Below are positions 8,473 to 17,637 of a stretch of 64,000 bases of DNA, in pieces. Origin of the DNA: CAJINA01 sp964636125 (lineage in GTDB: Bacteria; Desulfobacterota; Desulfobacteria; Desulfobacterales; CAJINA01); the NCBI GenBank assembly GCA_964636125.1, contig CAZWPX010000004.1, positions 91,097 through 155,096 of the forward strand. The letters run 5' to 3'. Below the pieces are notes generated by a model that was given only the letters and a program-made list of their open reading frames with translations, was not told where the DNA came from and ran no database searches. Within the stretch, counting starts at the first letter, position 1; the number at the start of each line of letters is the position of its first letter. The position numbers were made by a program, and so were the translations under genes.

Positions 8473-10206
8473 CTATCGGGCATCAGCATGCGGATGAAGG
8501 CCATATTTCTGAATTTTGCGCTGCAAGGAGCGGCGGGGAATCTGAAGCATGCTGGCCGTTTTACCGCGATGCCATTTGGTTTGCTGTAAAGCAGCCTGGA
8601 TAACCCTTTGCTCCAGAGACTCCAGCGTGTCACGCAAGCCGGTAGCGGAGGCTGGCTCCACTTCGAACTCCATTTGCTGCTTCCCCGGTAAGGTGACATA
8701 ATCAGTGGCCAGATATCTTTGAATCGTGTTCATCAGTTCGCGCACGTTTCCGGGCCACTCGTAATGGTAGAACATGTCTCTGAGTTTTCCCGGCAGGTCA
8801 GCCATTTTGCGATCGGCGCCCTGTTGCGCAAGGATGTGTTCCGCCAGCAACGGAATGTCTTCCCGTCGTTCCCGCAGGGGGGGGAGGTAGATTTCAATTA
8901 CCTGGATGCGATAGAACAGGTCCTGCCTGAACTTTCCCTGGCGGATCAGGTCGGCAAGGTCCTGGTTGGTCGCGGCCACAACGTGTATATCCGCCCTTTT
9001 GGCAGTTACATCACCCACGGGGGTGTATTCGCCACTTTCGAGAACACGAAGCAGTTTGACCTGCATGGCCAGGGGGAGTTCGCCGATTTCATCGAGGAAC
9101 AGGGTTCCCTGGTGAGCAGCGTCCAGAAACCCGGGCTCATCCTTGATCGCATCCGTAAAGGCCCCTTTCCGGTGTCCGAAAAACTCCCTTTCAAAAAGGG
9201 TTTCGGTCACGGCGCCGCAATTTACAGTCACAAATGGTTCATTGTTGTGATAACGCAGATCATGAATGGTCTGGGCGGCCAACTCTTTACCCGTCCCTGA
9301 CTCTCCGGAGATGACAACCGGATATTCAGTCGCAGCCGCCTTGGAGATGAGCTCGTATACCATCTGCATGGTTGGACTGCGGCCGATAATACCTCCGAAT
9401 TTATACCGGTCCCGATTGGTCATCTTTAGCGCCGTGTTTTCCTGAAGCAGCTGTTCCTTTTCCTGTTCCATCTGTTTTTGATACGTTAAGTCGCGTATAG
9501 CCGTGACGCTCACCTGCTCATCCTGCAGGGGCAGTTTTTTGGTGCGGACCTCAACAGGGGTACGCTTAGCTCCCTTGCCGACGGCGTCGCATTCAAAAGG
9601 CAAAGCCTGGTTTGAATTCACACGACCATGATGATCAGGGGGCATCAGTTGGGCCATGTCCGTGGCAATCAACTCGGCTTCCTGATAGCCAAACAGTCTG
9701 GCAGCCTCCTCATTGACATCAATAATAACACCATCGGCGTGGATCAGGATCCCTTCAAAGGCCGCTGCCGCCAGGGTTTTAAAGCGGGCTTTTTCCGCAT
9801 GCAGTTTCCGTTGAAGATTGCGAATTCTCAGATGGGTCTCGACCCGCAGCAGCACTTCTTTTTCATGGAATGGTTTGGTGATATAGTCTACGCCGCCCAC
9901 CTCAAAACCTTTCATTTTATCTTCCAGTTCATTCAAAGCGCTGAGGAAGATGATGGGAATATCACGTGTTTGTTTATCGGCTTTCAGGGCATGGCAAACC
10001 GCATAGCCATCCATCCCGGGCATCATGATATCCAGGAGAATCAGATCGGGACGTTCCTTAAGAGTTGTTGCCAGGGCGTGCGCCCCCGATGGTGCCGGCC
10101 GGACTCTGTAGCCCTGGTCAGTGAGCATGTTGGTCAACAAGCGCAGATTGTCCGGGGTGTCATCAACAATGAGGATATTTTCCTGGGTAGACCGCTCAGT
10201 TGTCAT
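8473..10206 (-). CDS. Response regulator: REC-PAS-sigma54 AAA+-Fis HTH
   Basis: An NtrC-class activator of 577 aa. REC occupies residues 10-130 (phospho-acceptor Asp59 in LILLDIMMPGMDG), a PAS-like domain about 140-245, a coiled linker, then the AAA+ domain with Walker A GESGTGKE (301-308) and Walker B GTLFLDEIGELP, and a C-terminal Fis-type HTH ending RRSLQRKIQKYGL. The sigma54-contact loop reads GAFTDA at 348-353 instead of GAFTGA. Start ATG 10206 has AAGGAG upstream. It is divergent from the TonB receptor gene. Its REC closely resembles those of the diguanylate cyclase at 15.2 kb and the regulator at 26.8 kb, tying it to that island. Confidence 0.9.
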   Translation of the reverse strand: MTTERSTQENILIVDDTPDNLRLLTNMLTDQGYRVRPAPSGAHALATTLKERPDLILLDIMMPGMDGYAVCHALKADKQTRDIPIIFLSALNELEDKMKGFEVGGVDYITKPFHEKEVLLRVETHLRIRNLQRKLHAEKARFKTLAAAAFEGILIHADGVIIDVNEEAARLFGYQEAELIATDMAQLMPPDHHGRVNSNQALPFECDAVGKGAKRTPVEVRTKKLPLQDEQVSVTAIRDLTYQKQMEQEKEQLLQENTALKMTNRDRYKFGGIIGRSPTMQMVYELISKAAATEYPVVISGESGTGKELAAQTIHDLRYHNNEPFVTVNCGAVTETLFEREFFGHRKGAFTDAIKDEPGFLDAAHQGTLFLDEIGELPLAMQVKLLRVLESGEYTPVGDVTAKRADIHVVAATNQDLADLIRQGKFRQDLFYRIQVIEIYLPPLRERREDIPLLAEHILAQQGADRKMADLPGKLRDMFYHYEWPGNVRELMNTIQRYLATDYVTLPGKQQMEFEVEPASATGLRDTLESLEQRVIQAALQQTKWHRGKTASMLQIPRRSLQRKIQKYGLHPHADAR

Positions 10207-10275
10207 CGGATTACGCTCCTTGCCGGAGATTCAGTGAAACCTGACTGATTAACACTTATAGCATATTTTGCCGAA

Positions 10276-10311
10276 TTGTGACATTTTGTCTTATTGTTGT
10301 GACATTTTGTC
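10276..10311. promoter_or_regulatory. Two direct copies of a palindromic element in the divergent intergenic region
   Basis: TTGTGACATTTTGTC occurs at 10276-10290 and again at 10297-10311. Each copy holds the inverted repeat GACA-TTT-TGTC. The copies start 21 bp apart, two helical turns, so a dimer bound to each would lie on the same face. They sit 70-105 bp upstream of the activator gene and about 265 bp upstream of the TonB receptor gene. This fits an enhancer or operator for the neighbouring activator, but no convincing sigma54 promoter could be found. The rest of the 10207-10575 gap shows no gene. Confidence 0.5.
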
Positions 10312-10575
10312 CAATGTTTAAAAGTTATATTAAATTCAGTATGTTAGATAGTTAATTGGCGTATATTGTGGGACAGCCGGGCAGAAATTATTTTACACGG
10401 ATGCTTGGGCTCCGGTCGTTATGGCCAGGATATTGTTGATATCATAGCAGATATTCACTTAAGGAGATGTGGTGGCAGCACACTGCGGGTGGCATATATT
10501 TTGCGATATCAAAAGATTTACACGGTCTCTCATGGGTTGTTTTTATAGACAAAAAAAAAGAGTTGGGGTGAGCCT

Positions 10576-12546
10576 ATGAAACATCTGGTTTGTACATTCC
10601 GAGTGGCTGTCATGGTCATGATTTTCCTCTGGGGAATTGGTGCAACTTCGGCGGGTGCCGCTGATTTGACCGTTGAAGGCGGTAAAAAACCGGAAGCCGT
10701 ATTGCTGGCTGCGAATCTTACGGGCACTGAAGATGATCAGGATAGAGAAGAGATGCTGGAACTGCTGGCGGTTCTGGATGAGGAGACCAAAGTCGCCACC
10801 AAGACGAAAATGAACAACGATTATGTCCCCGGGATGGTCAGTGTGCTGCATGGTGACCATCTCGAAGCCCTGGGAATTCATACCGTTGCAGAGGCCCTGT
10901 CGCTTGTGCCGGGTATTCAAATGGGGCGAATTACGACCGGCGAGCCCACGGCTAAAGTCCGCGGGGTAGCCTACCCATTCAATGCTGGCAATATAAAAGT
11001 GATGCTCAACTCCATTGCTTTGAGCCGCGAGAGTTCCGGCATCAACTCATCGGTTTTATTAACCCCGGTGGCCCAGGTGGAGCGGATAGAGATCATTCGC
11101 GGTCCCGGTTCCATCATTTACGGGGATTTTGCTGTCCTGGGCCTGGTGAATATAATTACTAGGAAAACCGGGGGACGGGTCTTTGGCAGCGGCGGTAGTG
11201 ATGATTCTTATAGTGCCGGAGGCCACTATACCTATCGTGATGAGGATCAGGACTTCACCCTGGGTGCCAATATTTCCGTGGCGGATGGTGGTGAGAGCGC
11301 TGCTTCCCAGGGCAAAAATCCCGAGGAGGAACGTGTTACCGGCGTTTTCAACTTTAACTATAAAAAATTCACCTTGACTGCCGAAGGGGTCCAAAAGAAC
11401 CTGGATCTGGATATGTGGACCCCCCCCCGGCCGCCACCTAACCGGCCCAGAATCGTAAGAGCCTCTTCTGAAGAAGATTCCTGGGCCATCGAAGGCCGGC
11501 AGGTGGTTGAATTGTCTGGCAGCGCCACAGTGGAGGCCTATCTTTCCTACCTGCAGAACAGTTGGGATTCAGAAATTCCTCTCTTTGAATTTAAGGGGGA
11601 CCGGGTGGAGACCGGCTTGGACCTGGGCTGGTCGCCCTGGGCACGCCATGAGATGCTGTTCAGCTTCTCGTATGCGCATTCCGAAATCGACGATGCCGTC
11701 AACCAGCCTCCGATGAGACCGGGGATAGTGGTTTCCGGACTGGAGCGGCACAATTATTCTTTTAGCATCCAGGACCAGGTGGATTTGAGCGAGCAGTTTG
11801 TGCTGACGCTCGGACTGCGCTTTGATGATTACAACGATGTCGGCAGCAACCTGACCCCCCGCATTGCCGGTGTCTACCGTTTGGGCGAGCACCATGTAAT
11901 CAAAGCCCAGTACTCGGAAGGCTTCCGGGCCCCCACTTTCTGGGAACTCTACAATAGCGGCAGTTTAAATGAACAACTCGAATTCGAGGTGAACAGGACC
12001 ACTGAACTGGCCTACATTTATCGGCGTCCGGAAGCGGTGGCCCGGATCACCGGTTACTATTCGGAAATTGACGGCAGTCTTTTAGTGACACCGGGCGGGA
12101 GTGGAAATAATGTGGGCATAGATTCCAAGGGCGTTGAAATGGAATGGGAACAGCAAATCAATGCCCATTTTCGCTGGCTGGCGAACATATCCTATAACGA
12201 CACCAGCGATGGACGTAATTGGCAGGCGGATAACACCCCCATCGGGGTCGCCGACTGGCTTGGCAATCTGGCCTTCTACCTTAAGCCGGCCGCTAAATTC
12301 ATGCTGACCGGACGCCTGTTGTATGTGGGTGACCGGCACATAGCCAACGGTTATGTGGGCGGGTATAGCAATGTTGATTTCACCCTTTCGCGTATGGATT
12401 TAGTTCGCCAGGGAATTACCTTGCGGGTTGGTATAAAGAACCTTTGCAATGACGCCAATACCTATCTGACCGAACGCTTGACCGGTCTAATGACAGATGA
12501 GTTTCAGGGCCGCACCGGCTGGATGCAACTGTCGTATGATTTCTAA
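10576..12546 (+). CDS. TonB-dependent outer membrane receptor
   Basis: A 656 aa exported protein with a signal peptide (about residues 1-29, ending SAGA). The plug domain has VLHGDHLEALGIHTVAEAL, PGIQMGR and VERIEIIRGPGSIIYGD. A beta-barrel follows, and the chain ends in a terminal aromatic (LSYDF), as outer-membrane proteins do. Start ATG 10576 follows GGGGTGAG. The N-terminus between signal peptide and plug holds an acidic stretch (DDQDREEMLELLAVLDEET), a feature of deltaproteobacterial receptors of this kind. It is the first gene of an apparent operon with the YfiR-like and kinase genes, suggesting a role in signal uptake or sensing; the ligand is unknown. Confidence 0.9.
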   Translation: MKHLVCTFRVAVMVMIFLWGIGATSAGAADLTVEGGKKPEAVLLAANLTGTEDDQDREEMLELLAVLDEETKVATKTKMNNDYVPGMVSVLHGDHLEALGIHTVAEALSLVPGIQMGRITTGEPTAKVRGVAYPFNAGNIKVMLNSIALSRESSGINSSVLLTPVAQVERIEIIRGPGSIIYGDFAVLGLVNIITRKTGGRVFGSGGSDDSYSAGGHYTYRDEDQDFTLGANISVADGGESAASQGKNPEEERVTGVFNFNYKKFTLTAEGVQKNLDLDMWTPPRPPPNRPRIVRASSEEDSWAIEGRQVVELSGSATVEAYLSYLQNSWDSEIPLFEFKGDRVETGLDLGWSPWARHEMLFSFSYAHSEIDDAVNQPPMRPGIVVSGLERHNYSFSIQDQVDLSEQFVLTLGLRFDDYNDVGSNLTPRIAGVYRLGEHHVIKAQYSEGFRAPTFWELYNSGSLNEQLEFEVNRTTELAYIYRRPEAVARITGYYSEIDGSLLVTPGGSGNNVGIDSKGVEMEWEQQINAHFRWLANISYNDTSDGRNWQADNTPIGVADWLGNLAFYLKPAAKFMLTGRLLYVGDRHIANGYVGGYSNVDFTLSRMDLVRQGITLRVGIKNLCNDANTYLTERLTGLMTDEFQGRTGWMQLSYDF

Positions 12547-12563
12547 TACAGGATTTGATTGTC

Positions 12564-13157
12564 TTGAGAACGATATCCCCTAGCAAATTGTTACACAGAT
12601 TGGCGTTTGCGCTTTTCTTCGTGACAGCCTTTGCATACGCGGCGAGTCCATCGATTTCCGATGAATTCGTTGATCGCCGGATATCGGCCGGCGCCAAGTT
12701 GTTTCGGGCCCTGCTGGCAGCGGATGTCGATATTGCCGGGAAGGTCGGGGGGGACGGACATCTCAGGCTCGGCCTGCTCTATATCGATGATGTTAAAAAT
12801 GCTGAAAAAGTCGCTGATACCCTCCTGAAAAGGGCTGATCCCAGGATTCGAAAAATCAACGCCAGCATCAAAGTCGTAACCTTTGCTGATTGTGTGCATG
12901 AACAGGCCGACCGATTTGCCGGCATTTTCCTGACCCAGAGGTTAAGTGATGCTGAAGTTAAAGCCCTCATTGAATATGCCAATGAACAGAACCTGATCAT
13001 TTTTTCTCCTTTTGAGGGAGACGTAGAGCGGGGCGTGCAAAGCGGTATCGCCGTGGAAGCCCGGGTCCGTCCATACGTCAATACGAAAGCCTTACAAACT
13101 GCGAATGTGCGTTTAAAATCCTTTTTTATGAGGGTGGCCAAACACTATGATGAATAA
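12564..13157 (+). CDS. YfiR/DUF4154-like periplasmic protein
   Basis: A protein of about 197 aa with an N-terminal signal peptide (hydrophobic LAFALFFVTAFAYAASP). The TTG at 12564 is preferred because AGGA lies 10 bases upstream; a TTG at 12555 has it too close, and no ATG exists near the N-terminus. The body resembles YfiR proteins: repeated alpha/beta pattern, LYIDDVKNAEKVADTLLK and the late IAVEARVRPYVNTKALQ. In Pseudomonas YfiR is a periplasmic repressor of the diguanylate cyclase YfiN. Here the gene overlaps the following hybrid kinase gene by 11 bp, so its partner is probably that kinase's extracytoplasmic domain (inference). Confidence 0.7.
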   Translation: MRTISPSKLLHRLAFALFFVTAFAYAASPSISDEFVDRRISAGAKLFRALLAADVDIAGKVGGDGHLRLGLLYIDDVKNAEKVADTLLKRADPRIRKINASIKVVTFADCVHEQADRFAGIFLTQRLSDAEVKALIEYANEQNLIIFSPFEGDVERGVQSGIAVEARVRPYVNTKALQTANVRLKSFFMRVAKHYDE

Positions 13158-15228
13158 GCCGGATGGTCGCAAGGTTCGTCGAACCTACATAAATGTCACT
13201 TTGATCTTCCTGGTGTTGGCGCTCGGCCTGCAGGGCCTGGTCTGGTTGTATTGGGAAAAGATACTCGAGCCGCGACTGCGGTCCGGGGCTTTGGCCCAGG
13301 CAAATGTCCTGGCGCATTCCCAGGCCGTTAAGATTGCCAATGCGCTCGTTTCAAAGGCCGGATCCCAACGTCTCCAGGTCCTGGGCGAAACCCTCGATGA
13401 AGTGCTCATATTTTCCGACCCGGACAACAATGCGCCGCTGTTTATGGGGGTGGACCTGGAGATTGATTACGATGTGCTCACGGCTCCGGCCGGGAGTCTG
13501 GACGCCACCTTTGGCAAGGGGCATTGCCTGAATTGTTTTGTGGCGGAAGTCGCCCTCTATTCGCCTGATAGTTACGAACTTGTCGGCATTGCCCGCTTTC
13601 GGGTCAGCGACAGTCTGTTCCAGCGTTTAAGCCAGGATATTCACACAACGCTCTTCACCCAGTCCCGTCTGGCCATACTCCTGCTCATTGTCGTCTGGGG
13701 GGTGGTCCTGGCACTCATCCGGGCAATCAACCGGTCGCGTCAGCAGGCGGAAGCATCCGCCCGGGCGAAAAGTGCTTTTCTGGCGAATATGAGCCACGAA
13801 CTGAGGACCCCGTTGAATGCCATCATCGGTTTTTCCGACCTGATGCGCCGGGATCATAAACTGGCCCCCAAGTATGCAGAGAACCTTTCAATCATCAGTC
13901 GCAGTGGTGAATACCTGCTCGAACTCATCAACGATATACTGGAATTGTCGAAAATAGAAGCCACCGGTGTTGAAACCTTCACCGAGACATCTTTTGACCT
14001 TTACGATACGCTGAACAAGGTGACGGAAATGATTCGCCTGCGGGCCAGGAAGAAAGACCTGCAACTTGTATTTGAACCCTCCGACAATGTACCGCGTTAC
14101 ATAAAGACCGATGAGCGCAAATTACGTCAGATCCTGCTGAATCTGCTCGGCAATGCCGTTAAGTTTACAGAAGAAGGCGGCGTTACCCTGCGGGTGCGGT
14201 TAAATGATGGGAAAAGGGACCGTAAGGCGGAGATGCTCCGGATCAATTTCGAGGTGGAGGACAGCGGCCCCGGGATCGCACCGGAGGAGCGGGCGGATCT
14301 GTTTGAAGCCTTTACCCAGACTAGGAGCGGCTACGCAAAGAAGGAAGGCACGGGTTTAGGTCTGGCCATCAGCCGACAGTTCATCCGCAGCCTCGGGGGT
14401 GATATCACCATCCGCGGCGCTGCCGGGGGTGGTGCCGTGTTTACTTTCACAGTGCTGGTTAAAAGAGCCCGGGGGTCTGAAACGCGTCCGGCACTATCGA
14501 CGCGTCAAGTGATCGGTATCGATTCTCCTGAACCTGGCGCCCGGCAGCAGCGCTATCGCATATTGGTGGTAGACGACTACGAGGAGAACAGGACGCTGCT
14601 GCGGCTGCTCCTGGAACAGGTCGGCTTCGAGGTAGAAGTTGCCCGGAACGGAAAAGAGGCGGTGGAAATCAGCAGTTCGTGGCTTCCGCACTTGATCTGG
14701 ATGGATATGCGCATGCCGGTTATGGACGGATATGCCGCCACCCGAAATATCCGGCGGATTTTCAAAGACAACCCGGCGAAACACCCGGTCGTCATCGCTC
14801 TTACTGCCAGTGTTTTCAAAGAAGACCAGGCCGCTGTACTGGCCGCTGGTTGCGACGATTTCGTGCGTCGTCCATTTCGTCAGTCGGAGATATTTTCCAA
14901 GATTCGCGAATATCTCGGCGTGGCGTATATCTACGCCGGCGAAGAGGCCGCTGACCGTTTCGAATCCGACCGGGGTGAACTGCCGGCTGAAGCCATTCAT
15001 ACAGGTATTGCCGGTCTGCCGCGCAACCTGATTACAGAGTTGAAAACAGCCCTGGAGTTGAGCGACATGGAGCACATGGATCACATCATAGCCGACATCA
15101 GCCCTTTTGATAAGGATTTGGCCGCCTACCTGAAGGGGCAGATCGATATCTTCCAGTATGATCAAATCCTTACCCTGATTGAAACGGCTGATACTTCACA
15201 AGCGTTACAACCTGGAGGCCCACAATGA
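13147..15228 (+). CDS. Hybrid histidine kinase with periplasmic sensor domain (HisKA-HATPase-REC-tail)
   Basis: A 693 aa kinase. TM1 is at about 15-36 and TM2 at about 174-194, bracketing a periplasmic domain of about 135 residues with a paired-cysteine motif GHCLNC (125-130). The HisKA box is FLANMSHELRTPLNAIIGF with His217; ATPase boxes are LNLLGNAVKF, DSGPGIAPEE and KKEGTGLGLAIS. A REC domain follows with phospho-Asp in LIWMDMRMPVMDG. A final segment of about 60 residues (LPRNLITELKTALELSDM...) recurs in the other kinases of this island. It overlaps the YfiR-like gene upstream and, by ATGA, the diguanylate cyclase downstream: strong translational coupling. Confidence 0.92.
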   Translation: MMNKPDGRKVRRTYINVTLIFLVLALGLQGLVWLYWEKILEPRLRSGALAQANVLAHSQAVKIANALVSKAGSQRLQVLGETLDEVLIFSDPDNNAPLFMGVDLEIDYDVLTAPAGSLDATFGKGHCLNCFVAEVALYSPDSYELVGIARFRVSDSLFQRLSQDIHTTLFTQSRLAILLLIVVWGVVLALIRAINRSRQQAEASARAKSAFLANMSHELRTPLNAIIGFSDLMRRDHKLAPKYAENLSIISRSGEYLLELINDILELSKIEATGVETFTETSFDLYDTLNKVTEMIRLRARKKDLQLVFEPSDNVPRYIKTDERKLRQILLNLLGNAVKFTEEGGVTLRVRLNDGKRDRKAEMLRINFEVEDSGPGIAPEERADLFEAFTQTRSGYAKKEGTGLGLAISRQFIRSLGGDITIRGAAGGGAVFTFTVLVKRARGSETRPALSTRQVIGIDSPEPGARQQRYRILVVDDYEENRTLLRLLLEQVGFEVEVARNGKEAVEISSSWLPHLIWMDMRMPVMDGYAATRNIRRIFKDNPAKHPVVIALTASVFKEDQAAVLAAGCDDFVRRPFRQSEIFSKIREYLGVAYIYAGEEAADRFESDRGELPAEAIHTGIAGLPRNLITELKTALELSDMEHMDHIIADISPFDKDLAAYLKGQIDIFQYDQILTLIETADTSQALQPGGPQ

Positions 15229-16208
15229 CTAATGAATCCGAACCGCTGCCGGTAATGAAGGGCGAGCAGGATATCGTCATCGTCGATGACACGCCTGATA
15301 ACCTGCGCCTGCTGGTGGGGATACTCAAAGAGAGCGGCTACAAGGTGCGACCAGCGCCAAATGGAAAGCGAGCTCTGGCAACCATCCATAAAGAACCCCC
15401 GGATCTTATCCTGCTGGATATCATGATGCCGGAGATGGATGGCTACGAGGTCTGTGAAAGGCTGAAAAAAGATGAGCGGACGAGGCATATCCCGATCATA
15501 TTTCTCTCCGCGCTTAATCAGGTATTCGACAAGATCAAAGCCTTCAGCGCCGGAGGGGTGGACTACATTACCAAGCCATTTCAGGTTGAAGAGGTCCTGG
15601 CCCGGGTCAATACGCACCTGATGATCCGCGCCCAGCAAAAGGCCCTAACGCTACAGAACGAAGAACTCATGCGCAAAACCGCACTCATCGAGGAGCAGGC
15701 CAGGAAACTGGAACGACTTGCTTCAAGGGATTTTTTAACCGGGCTTTCCAATCGCAGGGATTTTATGGAAAAGGCCCATCAGGAGGAAAAGCGGATCAGG
15801 CGAACGCAGACCTGCTTTGCCCTGATACTCATAGATATCGACCACTTCAAAAAGGTAAACGACACGTATGGGCACGATGTCGGCGACAACGTGCTCGTAA
15901 GCGTCGCCCAGTGCCTGCAGCAAGGACTGCGCGCCCAGGATATTGTAGCGCGCTGGGGCGGCGAGGAGTTTATCTGCCTCCTTCCGGAAACAGAACTCGG
16001 CGGTGCAAGGCATGTTGGTGAAAAATTAAGAACCATGATTGAATCACGGTGCCAAACATGCGACGGCAACCGTGTTTCAGTTACCGCTACTTTGGGGATA
16101 TCTTTATTTGATGGCTCCTGTTCTATCGATGCGTGCATCGGGCGAGCTGACGTTGCCCTCTATGAAGGTAAAAAGCGGGGGCGTAATCAGGTTCAAGTAG
16201 CAGGTTAA
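15225..16208 (+). CDS. REC-GGDEF diguanylate cyclase
   Basis: A 327 aa response regulator making c-di-GMP from two GTP. REC spans about 15-135 with Asp65 in LILLDIMMPEMDG and the switch Lys in YITKPF. After a coiled linker comes a GGDEF domain with intact active site GGEEF (245-249), the metal Asp in LILIDIDHFKKVND, and the inhibitory I-site RAQD (236-239) five residues ahead. It should therefore be active and feedback-inhibited. Its start overlaps the kinase stop (ATGA), with TGGAGG upstream, making it the natural output partner of that kinase. Confidence 0.93.
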   Translation: MTNESEPLPVMKGEQDIVIVDDTPDNLRLLVGILKESGYKVRPAPNGKRALATIHKEPPDLILLDIMMPEMDGYEVCERLKKDERTRHIPIIFLSALNQVFDKIKAFSAGGVDYITKPFQVEEVLARVNTHLMIRAQQKALTLQNEELMRKTALIEEQARKLERLASRDFLTGLSNRRDFMEKAHQEEKRIRRTQTCFALILIDIDHFKKVNDTYGHDVGDNVLVSVAQCLQQGLRAQDIVARWGGEEFICLLPETELGGARHVGEKLRTMIESRCQTCDGNRVSVTATLGISLFDGSCSIDACIGRADVALYEGKKRGRNQVQVAG

Positions 16209-16229
16209 CTGCCTGCCGGCAGGTGAAAA

Positions 16230-17601
16230 ATGAAAATATTAACACCATTATTGACCCTTAAAGTCGATTTCATATCGGATTTTCGCATTGCAGCAAATCT
16301 GGGATGTGCCTGCGCCGCCATCATATTTATTCTACCGTTTGCAATCAACAATTTGGCCCAGGGCCGTTTTGTTTTAGCGGTGGCATCCTTTGCCGTTGTC
16401 CTCGTTCTAGGTTTTAATGCCCTGAGTATTTTACGCGGGCGATTCTATCCGGCCCTCATTTTTGCATTGCTGGTACCGGCTATTATTGTCGCAATTACCT
16501 TCATTATCGAAAAACAAAGGATAATCGGTGTCTTGTGGAGTTACCCGGCAATACTTTGTCCTCGGAAACGCCGTGAAATTTACGGAAACTGGAGAAATAA
16601 CCCTGTCTGTCTCAAACAGAAACCCAGGCAAGGAAATACAACCCGTTGGCTGTCGCCTGCATTTTGAGGTGGTTGACACAGGGCTCGGTATTTCTCGGGA
16701 GGAACAGGACAAGGTTTTTGATGCATTCTTTCAGACCGACAGACAGGGCTCGTCCCAGCAGGGAACCGGTTTAGGGCTTCCCATCAGTCAGAAATTTGCC
16801 GACCTCATGGGCGGCGTACTGGTGGTGAGTAGTAAGGTTGGCAAGGGGGCAAGTTTCACTTTTGATATTCCAGTGGGACCCGCAAATAGTGCTGACACAG
16901 AGTCCTCCCAATTCAGGCGCAGGGTTATTGGCATAGAGGATGGTCAACCAGTTTTTCGCTTACTGGTAGTTGAAGATAATGAAAATAACCGCAACCTGCT
17001 TGTTAAACTCCTGCATACTGTGGGGTTTGAGGTTAAAGAAGCTTTCAACGGTCAGGACGGCATAGAGATATGGCAAAAGTGGCAACCGCACCTGATTTGG
17101 ATGGATATGCGTATGCCGGTCATGGATGGCTATGAGGCCACTTCAATCATCAAATCCGAGATGCGCAGTTCGACATCCGGGGTTGACACAAAAATCATTG
17201 CCCTGACTGCCAGTGCCTTTGAAGCGGACCGCCTCGAAGTGATCAAACATGGGTGCAATGATTTTTTGAGCAAGCCTTTCAGAGAGTCTGAAATCTTTGA
17301 AATGGTACGTAAGCATCTTGGTGTTAAATATGTATTTGAAGGTGCCAATGAAGCCCAAAAGCCAGCCAACGCCGACAAAGAGATGTCTGCCCAAAGCCTG
17401 GCTGCCGCCATGAATGATTTACCCGGGGAAATAGTCCTGAGACTTGAAGAGGCTATGGAGTTGAGCAATATAGACATGATGGATCAGGTAATTAAAGACA
17501 TTCGTATCAAGGATAACAAATTGGCCAATGGCCTGGCCAGGCTGGTGGAAAATTTTGCCTATGACCAGATTCTGGAGCTTATTAACAGATCTCGAAAATG
17601 A
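16230..17601 (+). pseudogene. Hybrid histidine kinase with large internal deletion and frameshift
   Basis: The ATG at 16230 opens a reading with several membrane segments (about residues 23-110, ending GVLWSYPAIL). At about 16550 the sequence jumps, in another frame, to LGNAVKFTETGEITLSVS, the middle of a kinase ATPase domain. That frame runs on through DTGLGISREEQ, QGTGLGLPIS, a complete REC (HLIWMDMRMPVMDG) and the island's common tail, ending at 17601. The HisKA box and the start of the ATPase domain are missing. A single deletion best explains this. The downstream frame (from about 16540) could still yield a REC-tail fragment if translated. Confidence 0.75.
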
Positions 17602-17637
17602 TACGCACCAAACCAGGTGAACTGAGGGAGAAAGGAT

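Noticed and set aside
10366..10548. Sixty-codon open frame upstream of the TonB receptor gene
   Set aside because: No ribosome site, start not ATG, and no protein-like pattern; it lies in the divergent regulatory region.
10345..10560. Sigma54 promoter for the TonB receptor gene
   Set aside because: Several GG-N10-GC near misses (for example around 10356 and 10471) fail at one of the invariant dinucleotides or in spacing.
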